NCBI GenBank assembly: GCA_025769875.1
Contig: JAGFNK010000079.1
Coordinates: forward strand, 86,538-150,537
DNA from: Russula earlei
Taxonomy: Eukaryota > Basidiomycota > Agaricomycetes > Russulales > Russulaceae
Reading direction: 5' to 3'
Length of the DNA stretch: 64,000 nucleotides
Below, one piece after another: positions 1-12,005 of the stretch. The notes below the pieces were generated by a model that was not told the origin of the DNA, searched no databases, and was given only the letters and a program-made list of their open reading frames with translations. Within the stretch, counting starts at the first letter, position 1. Each line of letters opens with the position of its first letter. The translations under genes and the position numbers were made by a program.

Positions 1-125
1 ACGGTACGAACGGTAAAGAAAAGGAGGTGGAGGAGGCAGAGTAGGAATTGCTTATGTAATGAGTGTCTCTGTCACACTGCAAAGCAGAGCAGTGCATGGG
101 CGCAACAAACTTGACTGCAGTGTGA

Positions 126-3013
126 ATGTTCTCGCAATTCAGAAATGTCGTCGAGGGTTTGGCACAACCGCGTCCACCACAGGCATCTACCCCTCGTTCA
201 GCCTCTCTGGACTATGGTCGGCCATCTTCTCCGGCCAGGTCAGTAGCAGAACGACATGCGAAGGCTAAACTCGAGGATAGACTCCGTGCCTCCTTCACAA
301 TTGGCGAGGCGTCCAATCCCAGCACTCCTCCAACATCGTCCCGTGTTTCTCCTGTACCACAGCCCGTCACCGAGCATCCATTAACCTTTGATCACCCTTT
401 GTCACCAGCAACAAGACCCTTGCCCAATTCTCCCCCGAATGTCGATCGCCATCACGACCTTCCCTCGGATACCTCTCTCACACTACCTGAATCATTAGCC
501 TCTGTGTCTTCCGATGTCTCGGACAAGATGGATTCCATGTCTAACATTGTAACTGAGATAGAGTCAATCAGCCAACCTTCTTCCCCAAAGTCACTGCTGG
601 CGGACTCCCCAATACTATCACAAGTTTCAGAGCAGAACCCGATGACACCAGAAGAGGAAGACGTGGTCTGCGACGTAACCCAGTCGATCGTTACTCCCGG
701 CTTCTCTCAAGACCATGCATTATCGAATGCGTCTGACGCGGAGTCAGCTCCGGCAAGCCAACACGGTTCAGGATGAGGCTGATTTTCCCACTGACGAGTC
801 ACATCCTGGAAATTCTGCATCTCCCGATGTCGAGGCTCTTCAAGAACGGTTCAAGTCGATGGAACAGCGGGTTGCCGGTCAGTGGTGGCTTTCTTCTCTA
901 TCTTGGCACTGGCCATTCAGTTTGAATAGATATTTCCGCATCGCTCGCAACTTCGCTCGCCGAGAAATTGGCTGCTGACAAAGTTCTCCGAGAAATGACG
1001 TCCATACAAAGCTGTCAAGACGCCGAGGGGCTACGCGATTACTTGCAGAATGCTCAGCTCAAAGCAGAGGTGAGGATGCGCGCATTCTACTATTCCCTGT
1101 TTAGCTCACGTAGGTCAGATGTCACAGGATGAGATCAGACGCCTGACAGGAAAGCTTACCCGTGCGAGTGACCATTACTTTCGTGTCATCACGTTAATGA
1201 CACGTACATAGGCCAAGAAGAACGTATCGAAGAGTTACGCGAAACCCACCGTCTCGAATCTGACTCTCAAATCCAGCTTGTAGACGAGCTGCGTAGTCAA
1301 ATACAACAGAACGATGCCCTTTTAAAGGCTGCTCGGAGCTCCAATTCTCAGCTAGAGGCAGATATCGCGAAGCAGAGAGGTGAACTCGATCAGTTGCGCG
1401 GTGAAGTCGAAAAGGCTCGCGCGTTAATGAAGAGCGAGGAAGAAAAGTGTAACAAGGCCATTAACCACCTCAAGACTGTTCGGCAAAGGTTGGTGAAAAC
1501 CGAAAAGGAGCGCGACGATGCTTTCCAGGAGGCAGCGGCAATTAAGGACGGCCAGAAGGCGGAACGTGAAAAAGAACAACTTGAACGCGAAAAGCTTCAG
1601 GCTGATCTCAACAAGCTCAAGGTTGAGAAGGAGGTGTCTCTCGCTGACCTTAGAGTTCACTTGGAGAAGGAATTGATGGCGTCAAAGCAACGAAGCGAGA
1701 AAGAAATCTTCGCATTGCGAGGCCAGTTTGAGCTTGAAGCTGTGGAAGCGAAGGTATGTCTCGTATCTGGTTGTTTTAATTCGATTGCGTGCTGACAAGG
1801 GGTCCAGTCTAGCCACGAATATGTAATGACTCAAATGGACGCTCAAGTCAACCGTCTTGAGAGGTCCATTCAGTCGTTATCTACAGAAAAAGACAATTTG
1901 TTCGATCAGCTCCAGATGCGGCAGGCAGAAGTCGAGTCTGCTCAATCCCACCTTGAAGTTCTTCAAAGCCAGAACACCGAACTTCAATATCAAGTTCGAG
2001 AGAACGATGGTCGCATTACCCTTCTTAACGAGGAACTGAGCGACCTCCGTCAGGCACAGTACTTTGGTACCTCGGATCCCTCTACATCACCCGAAGAAGT
2101 AGCGAAGCTCCTCGCTGCGGCAGAGGCCAGGCATGAAACAAAACTGTCCGTGCTGAAGCAGAAGCTTGCCAGCATGGAAGCCGAGAGGATAGAGGTGGAG
2201 GCTGAATGGAGACGAAAGGTCGAGACCAAAGTACAAGAAGCCCAGAAGTGGAAGTCCCTGGTTGACTCTACTTCCCAAAGTCGGCAGAGCGACGATGACC
2301 GTACGCAGGAATTGCAAGCGGAAGTGGAAAGACTCCAATCAGCAGCGCGTGCGCATGACCGTGAAGTTTCTCAACTTGGACAACAAATCGAGCGCTTGAC
2401 GTCTGATGAGGTTGGAGTTGTTTGTCCTTATTCACATCAGATTGCCGTGCTGAACAGCGTTCTGTGTAGGAAACTATTAAACAGCAACTCGCCGAACAAG
2501 TCATGAGGATCTCTACCCTGGATCACCAGCTGGAGGAGAGCACAGTCAAAGAACACCAAGCTAGGGCACATAACAAGGCACGGTGCAATTTCTTGACAGC
2601 AGATAGATCGTCTGATGCGAGATACGACAGGCTCTGCGCGAGGAGTTGCGTAAAGTGCAATCCTCGGCCGCATTACTAGATCGTCAGCGGGGTCCTGGAC
2701 TAGGTTACTGGAGCTCCGCTAGTGCCACGGACGTCGTCAGTGCTTCAGTGTCGCCTGCGTCGTCTCAACCACCAGGTTCTTCGCGACCCGATTCACCCGT
2801 TGCGAAGAACCACGACGAGGACGTCAATCTCGAGTATTTGAGAAACGTCATTCTTCAATTCCTCGAACACAAGGAGATGAGGGTACGTCCCCATCGAACT
2901 GGATATGCTTTTGATTAACCTTTTTGTTTGTGAAGCCGAATTTGGTTCGCGTGCTGTCGACCATTTTGCGATTCACACCACAGGAAACTCGCAGGCTTAT
3001 CGCCAAAGTGTGA
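126..3013 (+). CDS. GRIP-domain golgin (Imh1-like), coiled-coil Golgi tether
   Basis: Seen: a Ser/Pro-rich head (starts MFSQFRNVVEGLAQ) is followed by hundreds of residues of charged heptad coiled coil. The C-terminus (EYLRNVILQFLEHKEMR, then an intron, then PNLVRVLSTILRFTPQET) has the GRIP pattern. Known of the family: GRIP golgins bind Arl1-GTP at the trans-Golgi and tether vesicles. Clear introns are 878-929, 1070-1118, 1168-1211, 1754-1807, about 2410-2469 and 2883-2935; the stop is TGA at 3011-3013. Odd: the frame changes near 675-780 and again near 2583-2630 without a convincing intron. A 37-nt GT-AG stretch at 675-711 would fix the first. The second looks like a one-base indel between two conserved blocks. 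The start is the first Met of the conserved N-terminus. No gene lies upstream in the 125 bases present. Confidence 0.85.
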
Positions 3014-3895
3014 CCGTGTCTCTTTGTATTGCACTTTATGTCGCTTAGCATACATAATTATACCCCGCATTTTTTGTAATCTAGCAACGCTTTTTAAATT
3101 TATTTTGTTTTTCTATGTAACTTATCCCATTTAATATTTCGGCAAGTCAAAACCTCTCCTCGCCCCGTCAAGAGAATCCTCCGCTCCAAGGGCATAATAA
3201 TGCAAGGGCAATCACAACGGGTGGTCATCTATCTATATCAATGATATCCAAGATCGCGAAGCCTCAGCTCCATTTCACTCCCCCGGCTGAGATGCGACCA
3301 GTGTTCTTGTTGGCGAGCTTCTCGCATGCGACGCATTGACGGGGACTGCTCACGAGGATATGAATAATGTTTGGAGCGAGGTGAGCACGACGAATCCTAC
3401 AGAGCCTTTATTATCATCGGAGATGGAAGCGAAACGACGGAGTGGAGTCGAGTGTCTGAAGGCTCCATGAGTTGATCTTATGGCACTGCAAGAAGAAGAC
3501 CAGGGTTATTTTTATGGAGTCGAGTGCGTGGCACGTAGCCCATGCACCAGCGCAGAAAATAGCTGGTCTTTCGGAAACAGGACGAGGTGAGTGGTCGACT
3601 GTGGTTTCATTATCTCTCGACTTTAAGCGGTTCAGGGACAGGAACGTATATCCACTGCCTGATATGGATCGTTTGATTAAGAACCTCCGCCCCACCTGCT
3701 CTTGTCTCCTCCCGAGGTCGGATCAACGATGAACTGCGGTGGCATCTCTAATCAAGTGCTATAAGACTAGCTAGCTTGTCCCTTGGCCATGAATCCATCA
3801 TCACTCATTGTCATCGTGTATTTCTCCTCTCGTTGTACTCGTCTTTCACCACCCTCCTTCCTTCGCCCCTCCTTGTTACCTTTTCATCAGAACTC
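3014..3895. other. Intergenic, nothing recognised
   Basis: This is an AT-rich stretch after the golgin stop, with T-runs and TAATAT-like words near 3050-3140. It is followed by sequence with only short overlapping reading frames that lack any familiar motif. It should hold the golgin 3' end and the promoter of the secreted protein downstream. The pyrimidine-rich run at 3800-3890 just before the next ATG fits a fungal core promoter or 5' leader. Confidence 0.5.
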
Positions 3896-4526
3896 ATGCA
3901 GTTCGTCGTTACTCTTCTCATCTCCCTCAGCGCTGTCGCTTTCCGCGATTGCCATGCCCCACGCCTTCCGACGAAGCCCGACTGTTGCACATCGCCCTCC
4001 GCATTCCATACTTAATGGAGGTCTCGGTGAAGGTAGACTCATTGTCCCTCCGTTTCAGGTGGCATTTGATTCCAATGCTTCGCCCTTACTACTAGGCACC
4101 TATTTCGGTACTGGCCTTGGCGCATGCGGCATCGTGAACAATGACAGCGAATTCATCGTGGCAGTGTCCCAATATCTATTCGACACGTATCCGTGAGTTT
4201 CCTCCGCTCTTTGCTCTTTTCTTCTCATCGGGCCACGATCCACCGTCGAACTCGAAGGGGCTACAAGGGCGGCAATCCCAATAACAACCCCGTCTGTGGA
4301 AGGTGGATACAGGCCCACTGTAAGTTTCTTCGTATCCACATCCCCACTCTCGTCACCTATATCACGATCGCCTTTTGCAGACAAGGGCAAGAGCGTGACC
4401 GTCAAGGTCACCGATCGATGCGTGGCTTGCAGCCTGTTGGATCTGGATTTCAGCCCTGCCGCATTCTCTAAGCTGGCTGACCAGGCCATCGGTCGTCTCT
4501 ATGGCGTGGAATGGAATTGGGTCTGA
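3896..4526 (+). CDS. Secreted RlpA-like double-psi beta-barrel (barwin/expansin-like) protein
   Basis: Seen: a short hydrophobic signal peptide (MQFVVTLLISLSA), then GTYFGTGLGACGIVNNDSEF, then NPNNNPVCGRWIQAHYKGKS, then VTDRCVACSLLDLDFSPAAF and a C-terminal GRLYGVEWNW. This is the typical layout of the small fungal RlpA-like/barwin-related double-psi barrel proteins (related to 'riboflavin aldehyde-forming enzyme' annotations), which are extracellular. The Cys pairs ACG/VCG and DRCVAC are kept. Proposed exons are 3896-3934, 4059-4192, 4258-4319 and 4381-4526, giving 126 aa with the frame closing exactly. The first intron (124 nt, donor GTCGCT) is long and weak, so the signal-peptide junction is the least certain part. 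Enzyme activity is not established for this family. Confidence 0.82.
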
Positions 4527-5082
4527 TGGAGTCACATAGCGTCCGTGCACGCTTATGCTGGATATCGTTATCATTATTGGCACGGGTTACTAACCTTTGC
4601 GATCGTCCTATTTATTATTCCCGCGGCGCTGAGCGTTCTCTTTTCCCACTCGCGTGCGGGTGGAAGGGGACGAGGGAACAGAAATAATTGTACCATCATC
4701 ATTGCTCTGAGAGTCTGACGATTGTCAAATTTCCATCTATTGGAACTTCCTGGCCGGCTGTCAGGCAGGCCGCTGTAGCCCTATGTGAGATCCGGGATAG
4801 ACAAAACGCATGTGTTGATAGATGACGCATGGTGATGAGATTTTAATGAGTCGACAAAGGACCAGTTCGGTATACTCAGAAGCGACATGGGCGTTGGGCG
4901 CTGAGCGCTTCGCCTCCGGTTTTCCTGTGCTGTACGCAATTTTCGACATCGTATGCACCAAGCCCTGCAAAACTTCAATTATTATCAGTATACGCACGTA
5001 CCTTCATTTTCTTGTGGTCCTCTTGTGACGCTTCGCGGCGTCGTTCTCGCATGCATTTACGCGTCAAAAATAAAAAGTGATC
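4527..5082. other. Intergenic between tail-to-tail genes
   Basis: This spacer separates the 3' ends of the secreted barrel protein (+) and eIF3h (-). It should contain both polyadenylation regions. Short frames on both strands overlap one another and show no motif. Nothing else was recognised. Confidence 0.5.
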
Positions 5083-6460
5083 TCATTGAAAGACTTCTCG
5101 ACTAGCATCCATGCCAGCTCTGGCTGCATACATCTTCACAAGGCTCAAACCTGACGTCCCTTCCAACGTTTTAGCATAGGCATCTACCTGGCCCAACAGC
5201 AGCATGCTCTCCAAACGACTCGGTTCGGGGGGTGTCTTGAACAGGCGACTAACGTCTTCTTCTGGCAGCGGAACTAACCCCTGGGCCACTCTATTGGCAT
5301 TCTCCTCTCTCCGTTTCGCACTGTAAGCTTCCGCGCGTGCCTTTTCACGGGCAATCTGGCGAATGTGATACGCAAGATTGCCCTCCTCGGTTTTGTAATT
5401 GTCGATGGCCTCGACGATATTTTCTAAATTTTTGGTGAGAGTGGGGTTGCCAAGATCCAGGGTCGGATGCGAGGGATACAAGGATGAATGATACACCTCA
5501 GAAAGGGGAGGTTGGGTGAGGGAAGTAGGGCGGCGTTCCGAGAGCGTGGAGAGAAAGGAGCTCAATAGCGGATTGGTCCTTATTTTCACAGGGAACTTCT
5601 TCCAGAATAGAAGTGAACGTCAATTTGTGGTCTGTCATACTGTCGGTGTATTGGATCGGGAACTGATATCAGGGGAATGAAGAAGGATATCAACTCACGA
5701 CTTGGCACTGAATGGGGTCTTGCGGTAGGCCTCGAGAAACGCTTTTGAAAGCCTGAATGCGCGGAAGGACGCATTTCCTCTATTAGATTGGGAAACATCT
5801 AATGCAGCACAACCCATTGTCGGTTTCTCGCTCTTGCACGAAAGAGGGGAAAGTCGTACCATGTACAACTACGACTCCTCCGTGCCGAAGTTTTCCTCGG
5901 TGGATGGCCTGGGCATCAATGAGGGTCTGGTTGAAGAAGGCTCCCATTGTCGTGGATTGATAAAACCCCACGGCGCTATCATCTGCGCGCACCTCTTTGA
6001 GCGAACGTAACATTGCAGTCTGATAGCGACCTGACGATAGGCATGCATGGGGCTTTCATACATCATAACAAACCAAGGACATACTTGTAGGTTTTCGTCG
6101 ACTTTTCGTCATCGTCTCCCGAACTATGAGGTAAAGGGAAGGAGTTGGTCACTTCCAATACACCATCGAGGTCCAGTCCGAGAAGTAAGCCGTGGGCAGA
6201 TGAGTGGGACTCAGAGCTGTGTTTGATAATCTTCGAAACAACCTGTCGGGTGGGCCGAGGTGAAGCAAAACGAGAGAGCAAGCACGGGCTGTACGAACCA
6301 ATCCTTCGAGTTGTACCAAGTTAAGTGGGATCTCAGCTTCGATATCGATGAGCTTTGACATTGAAGCAGGGATCGGCTCGTGTGTAGGAGCAGTTGGGGT
6401 CGACGCTGCCTGCGGTGCTGGGAGTGATGCCGCAATAGCGGCAGCCATAGAAGTAGCCAT
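5083..6460 (-). CDS. EIF3H: Translation initiation factor eIF3 subunit h (MPN-domain)
   Basis: On the minus strand the protein starts MATSMAAAIAASLPAP. An MPN domain follows: VVSKIIKHSSESHSSAHGLL, GVLEVTNSFPLP, then RYQTAMLRSLKEV, VGFYQSTTMGAFF and IDAQAIHRGK. The eIF3h tail includes FPIQYTDSMTDHKLTFTSIL and NLENIVEAIDNYKTEEGNL. Known of the family: eIF3h is a non-catalytic MPN subunit of the eIF3 scaffold in the cytosol. Clear introns include 6298-6243, the one after VVVVH near 5860-5800, and one near 5700-5650. Odd: the junction between KSTKT (near 6090) and RYQTAML (near 6020) is one base out of frame with the only good donor and acceptor. It is head-to-head with the zinc transporter, with 125 bp between the two start codons. 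Confidence 0.93.
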
Positions 6461-6585
6461 AGCGAGGAGTGCACAAGTGGTGATGATGACGATTGTGTTG
6501 GAAGGAGGAAGGAGGAGGGCCGATTAGTAACCCGGCCATCAGCATCAGCCTGACTCTGATTTCGTCTCTGTTATCCACGTCGCCC
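6461..6585. promoter_or_regulatory. Compact bidirectional promoter, eIF3h / zinc transporter
   Basis: Only 125 bp separate the eIF3h start codon (minus strand, 6460) from the transporter start codon (plus strand, 6586). Both genes must therefore start transcription from this interval or inside each other's leaders. No TATA box stands out, and no particular factor site could be assigned by eye. Confidence 0.6.
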
Positions 6586-8525
6586 ATGGCCCCCTCTCGC
6601 ACTGCCCGTCTATACTTCCTCCTCGCATTGGATCTGGTTTTCTTTATAGTTGAGATTACCGTTGGTCAGTTGTTTTCTAGCAATCGTTGTTCTCTTTGCT
6701 CATACATCTACCACTAGGTTATGCCGTCGGCTCTCTCGCCCTCGTCGCGGATAGTTTTCACATGCTCAAGTACGCCCCTCAGTCCCCCAGCTTTCTGGGA
6801 CTCTATAAATTCACATTCCCGTCCAGCGATGTAGTCAGCCTAGTCATAGCGCTCTATGCTATCAAAGTTAGTCACCTTTCCTCATTCGCATCGTAGAATG
6901 CGGCTCACGTCGGATAGCTCACTGCAAGCTCAACTCCAACCACGCGGTATTCCTACGGTTGGCACAGAGCGGAGATTCTTGCAGCCCTTGTTAACGGTGT
7001 CTTTCTTTTGGCGCTTTGCTTCACCATAACCCTCGAGGCGTTCGAGCGTTTCTTTAGCACACCCGGTGCGTCCTCTACGATGTTTGGTTGGACACACCCT
7101 TATTATGTCGCAGAGATATCCAATCCAAAGCTCGTAGTCGTTGTGGGGTCACTCGGATTAATCTCGAACCTTGTTGGCCTCTCTCTGTTTCACGGTCAGC
7201 CCTTGCATTGTGAACTCTCCGTAACCAGCTGATTGCATCCCAGAGCATGGGCACAGCCATGATCATTCACACAACTCTGCGAAATCTTCCAAGGCCCCTA
7301 GTATTCGCTCCTCTCCGCTTGAGTTTGTTCCCCCTGGACCATCCCCGGTTCCTATCCTTCAAATCACTCTACCGGCCACTCATAGCGGCTCTTACTCGTC
7401 ATTGTACGGACACCCAGCAGCTACGAGGGCGTCCTTCGTACAGACTGCCAACAATATTGCCCAAAGTTCTTCTCCAGCACCCGCTGATCGTTCACGGAAG
7501 TCCTGGACTCGACCTACATTAGATCCGTGGTCTCCAGATTCGGCTCTCATGAGCAGTCCCCCATATGAACACGAAGAACATGACGTACAGGGTGCCAAGC
7601 ATGCCACTTCTGCGAGCGATCCGCACGAACAAACCAGTTTGCTCCAACGTCCTCCCGTCTCTTACACTACGTCTACGCCCATCCCTGGCGACTGGCCTCC
7701 TGCTGATCCAGAGAGTCATGCTCAGGTACGCGGTCAACCCCATGGAGGCTCGATGAATATGAGGGCTCTGGTCTTGCATGTGCTTGGTGATGCTTTGGGC
7801 AATGTCGGAGTTATTGCGACAGGGCTTATCATTTCGCTGACGTCCTGGAGTTTCAAGTACTATTGTGACCCCATTATCAGTTTAATCATCACTGCTATCA
7901 TTTTCCACTCTGCTTTGCCTCTTGGTGGGTTTTCTGTCTCTTATCCTCAACGCAACCTGAACACGATCTACCTAGTCCGCAGTACATCCTTCATCCTACT
8001 TCAGGGTGTCCCTCCAGAGGTCTCGTTGGAAGACGTGAGATCCGAGATCCTCGCCGTCAAGGGCGTGCTTTCTCTCCACGAATTGCACATATGGCAGCTT
8101 TCAGAATCCAAGATCATTGCCTCCGTTCACATTAATGCTTCTCGCCAAGTCGAATTCATGCCAGTTGCGTGCGATATTCGGCGAATCTTACACCGACACG
8201 GAATACATTCGTGCACCATACAACCCGAGTATCATCCGGTCCAGGACGTTATCTTAGAAGATACCCCGAACGTACGCCACTCAGTAAAAGTGTGGGGTTT
8301 ATACTTGGCTGATTTACAGCTTTCACAGCGCAAGGGTTGTCTCATACCATGTCCACCCGATAGTGCGAGCTGTGTGGACCAAGCTTGTTGTCGTAAGTTG
8401 GTGGAATATTGTCACACGCATCGTATGTTCATCCTGTTTCAGCTTCTGACGCAGTAACCCCCACGGAATCCCCAGGGCCCGAGGACTATAACGTCATGCA
8501 CAATTCAACGGCACATTCTCGATAA
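6586..8525 (+). CDS. ZRC1: Cation diffusion facilitator zinc transporter (Zrc1/Cot1-like)
   Basis: Nine exons join to 510 aa with every splice in frame: 6586-6664, 6718-6769, 6827-6866, 6918-7065, 7114-7194, 7244-7924, 7976-8271, 8320-8392 and 8443-8525. The first half has membrane spans with the CDF metal site (ALVADSFHMLNDVVSL, HxxxD), then YGWHRAEILAALVNG. A His-rich cytoplasmic loop (EHGHSHDHSHN) leads to a long disordered stretch. The second metal site is LHVLGDALGNVGV (HxxxD), followed by a cytoplasmic C-terminal domain (GVLSLHELHIWQLSESK). Known of the family: zinc (or Co/Cd) is moved into the vacuole or ER in exchange for protons. The His loop and full length fit Zrc1. Vacuolar placement is inferred from the family. 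Confidence 0.95.
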
Positions 8526-8889
8526 AATCTTGACATGTACTATAACTAGAGATGAGCCGTGCCTCACTTGGGGAAAGCAAAAGCGTCTTAGAATTAGGGT
8601 AGTGTGAATGTGAGACATCTATGAGCTAGCAAAGAGACAGGCGACTCTGACGGATGTCGGGCTAGCTCTTATCGCCGTTGAGAGTTGAGGCCATCTCTGA
8701 GACGCGCGACGGAGATCTAGTATTGACGCGACCGTCCCTGCAGCTCAACTCGGTGCCACGCCAACGGGAATTCATCCTCCGAGTCGGTGACGTCGTGCGG
8801 ACGACGATCATCTCTCCCTCTCCACGCTCCAAATCCGTGCAGGTCCGGGTGCCGTCGGGTGTACAGAAGAGGCACAGAGATGCCATCGC

Positions 8890-9105
8890 GATTTTGAGTG
8901 TTGCGCTCTTGGCGCTTTGACCCACAGCCGTGCCGGTGTCGCTAACGTGGAGGAGCTGATCAAAACGAGAACGAACAGGGGAGGAACGCATTGTCGTGTT
9001 CGAGAAAGGTGAGTGGGAGGTGCGATCCGTCAGAGGCGCAAAAGTGAGAGCGGAATGCGCATGAGAAGAGGGTAGAGTGGCCGTGACTACGTCTGTTGTG
9101 AGCAT
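8890..9105 (+). repeat. Diverged direct repeat, copy 1
   Basis: Shares runs with 10040-10293, in the same order and orientation: GCCGGTGTCGC(T/C)AA, GGAGGAACGCAT(T/C)GTC, (G/A)AAAGTGA(G/A)AGCGG and GTGGCCGTG(A/G)CTACGTCTG followed by TTGTGAG. Small indels separate the matching blocks. It looks like an old segmental duplication or two copies of a decayed element. No terminal repeats were found around either copy. Confidence 0.7.
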
Positions 9106-10039
9106 CCCGGCTCGGGCTCGGCTCACCTGGGCTTGGGCCGCTGCTCGAGAAGGAAAACATGTCAAAGTTGATTGTAACGTGTGTGGAGACGCGCGAGTGA
9201 GAACGGGATGCTGACTTTGACCCACGAGAAGAAGGGGGGAGAGACGAGAGGAAGAGAGCGTTCCCAGAGAGATGTCCGACGCAATGCGCTCGAGAACGAA
9301 AGGGGAAGTCGGGACGATGTCGATGAAGGCGGCTCTCACGCAGGCAGACAGAAGAGAGGAAGGGCCAGGAACGAGCTGTTATTTGAGAGCGTGGCCAGAG
9401 AGTTCGTTATATCAGAGGGGCAGGGATGAAGAGAGCAAGGCCGTGGATTGAAAAGAGATGAAAGGAGCAAGGAAACCGAACGTGGAATCCTTGAGAAATC
9501 GGAACTGCGAGGATCTTTAGAATGCATTACATCCCGCTGAATGCGAGGCAGGGTTGGCGATCGAGGATTGCAAAGGTTGTAGCGAGCTGGAACGGGGCAC
9601 GCTGGGTTGGTGGGGCAGGACGGATGGCGTAAGGAATTGATGAAGTCAGTGAGCAAGCCCGGGGAGACGTCGAGCGCGAGAGGGCGAGGAGTTCGATTGG
9701 CGGCCAAGTCGTGACAAGATTGTATGATGAAAGGGAGTCGATGGATGGGCGAGAACAGTGATAAAGGAGAACGAGGACGGGGACGCGATGATACAGACGT
9801 GTCCAGATCCCAATCGTAAGTCGCAAACCTGAAAGCTTGAATATTTCTGGATCTCTTGTGAATTCATAGCGAGCTGGTAGCCCTAGCTGTACTAATAGTG
9901 TGTTAAATTCTTGGTACCCATCTCCCATCCGGCGTGCGCTGTAATCTTTTATTGACTTAGTCTTTGCCCTCTGTTGTTGCCTTCGAAAAATGCTATTGCA
10001 CCCGGGGTCACACCGTTAGGACCACCAAGCGGTTTGTCA

Positions 10040-10293
10040 CAGTTGCGTTCTTTACGGCATTTGGCGAGCATGGCATTCCTGTCGACGGCCGGCACCGGTG
10101 TCGCCAATGCGGAGCGAGGACTCGGAGAACGAAGAGGGAGGAACGCATCGTCCGGTTTGAGAGCTGTTCGAAAAATAACAAGCGAGGGGATGCGATTCGT
10201 AAGGGACGCGAAAGTGAAAGCGGGATGGTCCAAATGAGTTGATTGATGAAGGAAAACAAGTGGCCGTGGCTACGTCTGTTGTGAGTGTGAGCA
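10040..10293 (+). repeat. Diverged direct repeat, copy 2
   Basis: This is the partner of 8890-9105, about 1.15 kb downstream. It is longer by roughly 40 bases through insertions between the shared blocks. Both copies can be read as weak open frames on the minus strand with partly similar residues (for example FTFA.LT.R). That could mean the ancestor was a gene, but nothing else supports this. Confidence 0.7.
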
Positions 10294-12005
10294 TCGTAGG
10301 GAAGAGACCCACCGACTAGCGCCTCGAGACTTGCAGTGGAGAAAGTTGAATGTTTGAGCTGAATGAGCTGTTCCGACGCTGATCTTATACGTTCTGGGGC
10401 TGAGTCGTAGTAATCCTGTTGGTGCATCGGAGACATAAGCTGGTACGTCCGAGTCGGGTGAGCCAAAACTCACCGTCTCATGTTGTGTATCTCATCTAGA
10501 TCTCATTCCGATGGATTGGAACAAGTCGAACTCAATACCACATGCTCGTTCGTGCACTTCAACCTGTGCCGAGCATAACGTTGCCTAAGCCTAAGCACTA
10601 GTCCTACCTAACACTAGATGATAGAGTGGATCCGAGTCGTCTTGGCCTTTTCTGTGAACCTCCTGCCAGTGCACTACAAGTCTTTGTGCCGGCCACACTT
10701 GGTTGTCACAGAGCAAGTTGAGACGAGATGCGCTAGGGTAGCGGACTATCTTCCGGCTCCAAAGGGCTCACGCGCATACACTTGACCTTGATCTCGGTTT
10801 TTGTCTGGAGCACTGACAACTGGCTAGTGGCTGTAACGTGTCGAGTGAGCTGGCCTGAACTATTGAGATAAGCAAGACAGAAAATATGGGACGCGATGAG
10901 GTCTTCAATTTGCTTCCGATGCGGGCAGATGAGATGGGCACGGACTCGGAACAGCGAACAGCTACGATTGAGAAGAACACAGAGAGTACTAGGTAGTACC
11001 TCGCCTCGGTTCGTGTGTTGAAGCAGGCGCGTGACGCGCGACGGACCTGCCCGTCTTTGCTCTCATTCCCAGCATCAGCAGGGCCCAGCTCTCACCTTGG
11101 TTACTAGCACCGGACGCGGTCATCGGGGCTACGCATGCGCGACAGGAGGGATGTTTTTATGTATTACCGAAGTTCCAGGGTGTTATGTGGGCCCCTCGTC
11201 GTCTGTCCGACGACTGCAACGAGGTTGGACTTTACCCGGACGACCATGAGATGCTTTCCCGACGTATCGATCCCAGGCGCATACGCAAGCAACGATGAGT
11301 GCATTTCGATTTCCAAGAGGTGTTCAGTCTCGATTTCACCCGACATCGTCTCTGCTTCGCCTCCCATCGCCTCAGCTTCGTCCATCACCGTCTCAGCCAC
11401 GTCAGCTGCCATCGTCCAGTCTGCGCCCGATCAGTTCGTCGATCCATCGTTTGCGCCGTCCCAGTTTCCTCAACCAGTGACTTGCAAGCGTGAACACCCT
11501 TACAACGGTTTGTCCCCGCCGCCGGTGCCGCCCCTCGATCCACCGTTTTCCCCATCGCCTTTTTCACCGCATCAGATTTCGTTTCTACCCCTGCTGACTA
11601 CACTACTTTCCCTGTAGAAAATCTTGTAGGATTGGGTAGAATAAATATTGTGCTTCAAAAGAATGAATGAATGTAACGCTTCCTCGTCCTTCAATATTTG
11701 CGCTTGTCATGCAGCGTTATCTCGCCAAACAAGTGTGGGCGTCCCACTAATCAAGGAGAGTAGGCGTAGTACGATAGATGAGCGGACTTTCCGCTTGGAG
11801 AATGGCTGGGTTCTGTGCAAAAGTATACTGTACTTGGGTCTTGATGCGTACAGCAACTGGCAGTGGCCACGGGTATCGTCATACGTCGGTGGTGGAGGGG
11901 AGAGATTGGATGACCATTCAGCTTACAATCGCATTACGATGGTTATATCTTTCGCTGACTTCTGCATGAAGATGTTTTTAACCTAAAATGTCACATATGC
12001 ATGTG

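Larger units (their letters stand above)
8526..12005. other. Gene-poor 3.5-kb stretch
   Basis: No conserved protein was recognised here. Reading frames of up to 225 codons occur but overlap in several frames and have low-complexity Ser/Arg composition, as GC-rich noncoding DNA often does. The one clear structure is a diverged duplicated segment (8890-9105 and 10040-10293). A Ser/Pro-rich frame on the plus strand at about 11250-11617 is the only other candidate gene and has no supporting motif. Confidence 0.5.

Noticed and set aside
8662..9339. 225-codon minus-strand frame as a gene
   Set aside because: Ser/Arg/Thr-rich composition typical of a GC-biased chance frame. It partly covers the diverged repeat.
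11135..11617. 160-codon Ser/Pro-rich frame as a gene
   Set aside because: Low complexity, overlapping frames on both strands and no motif, promoter context or intron pattern to support it.
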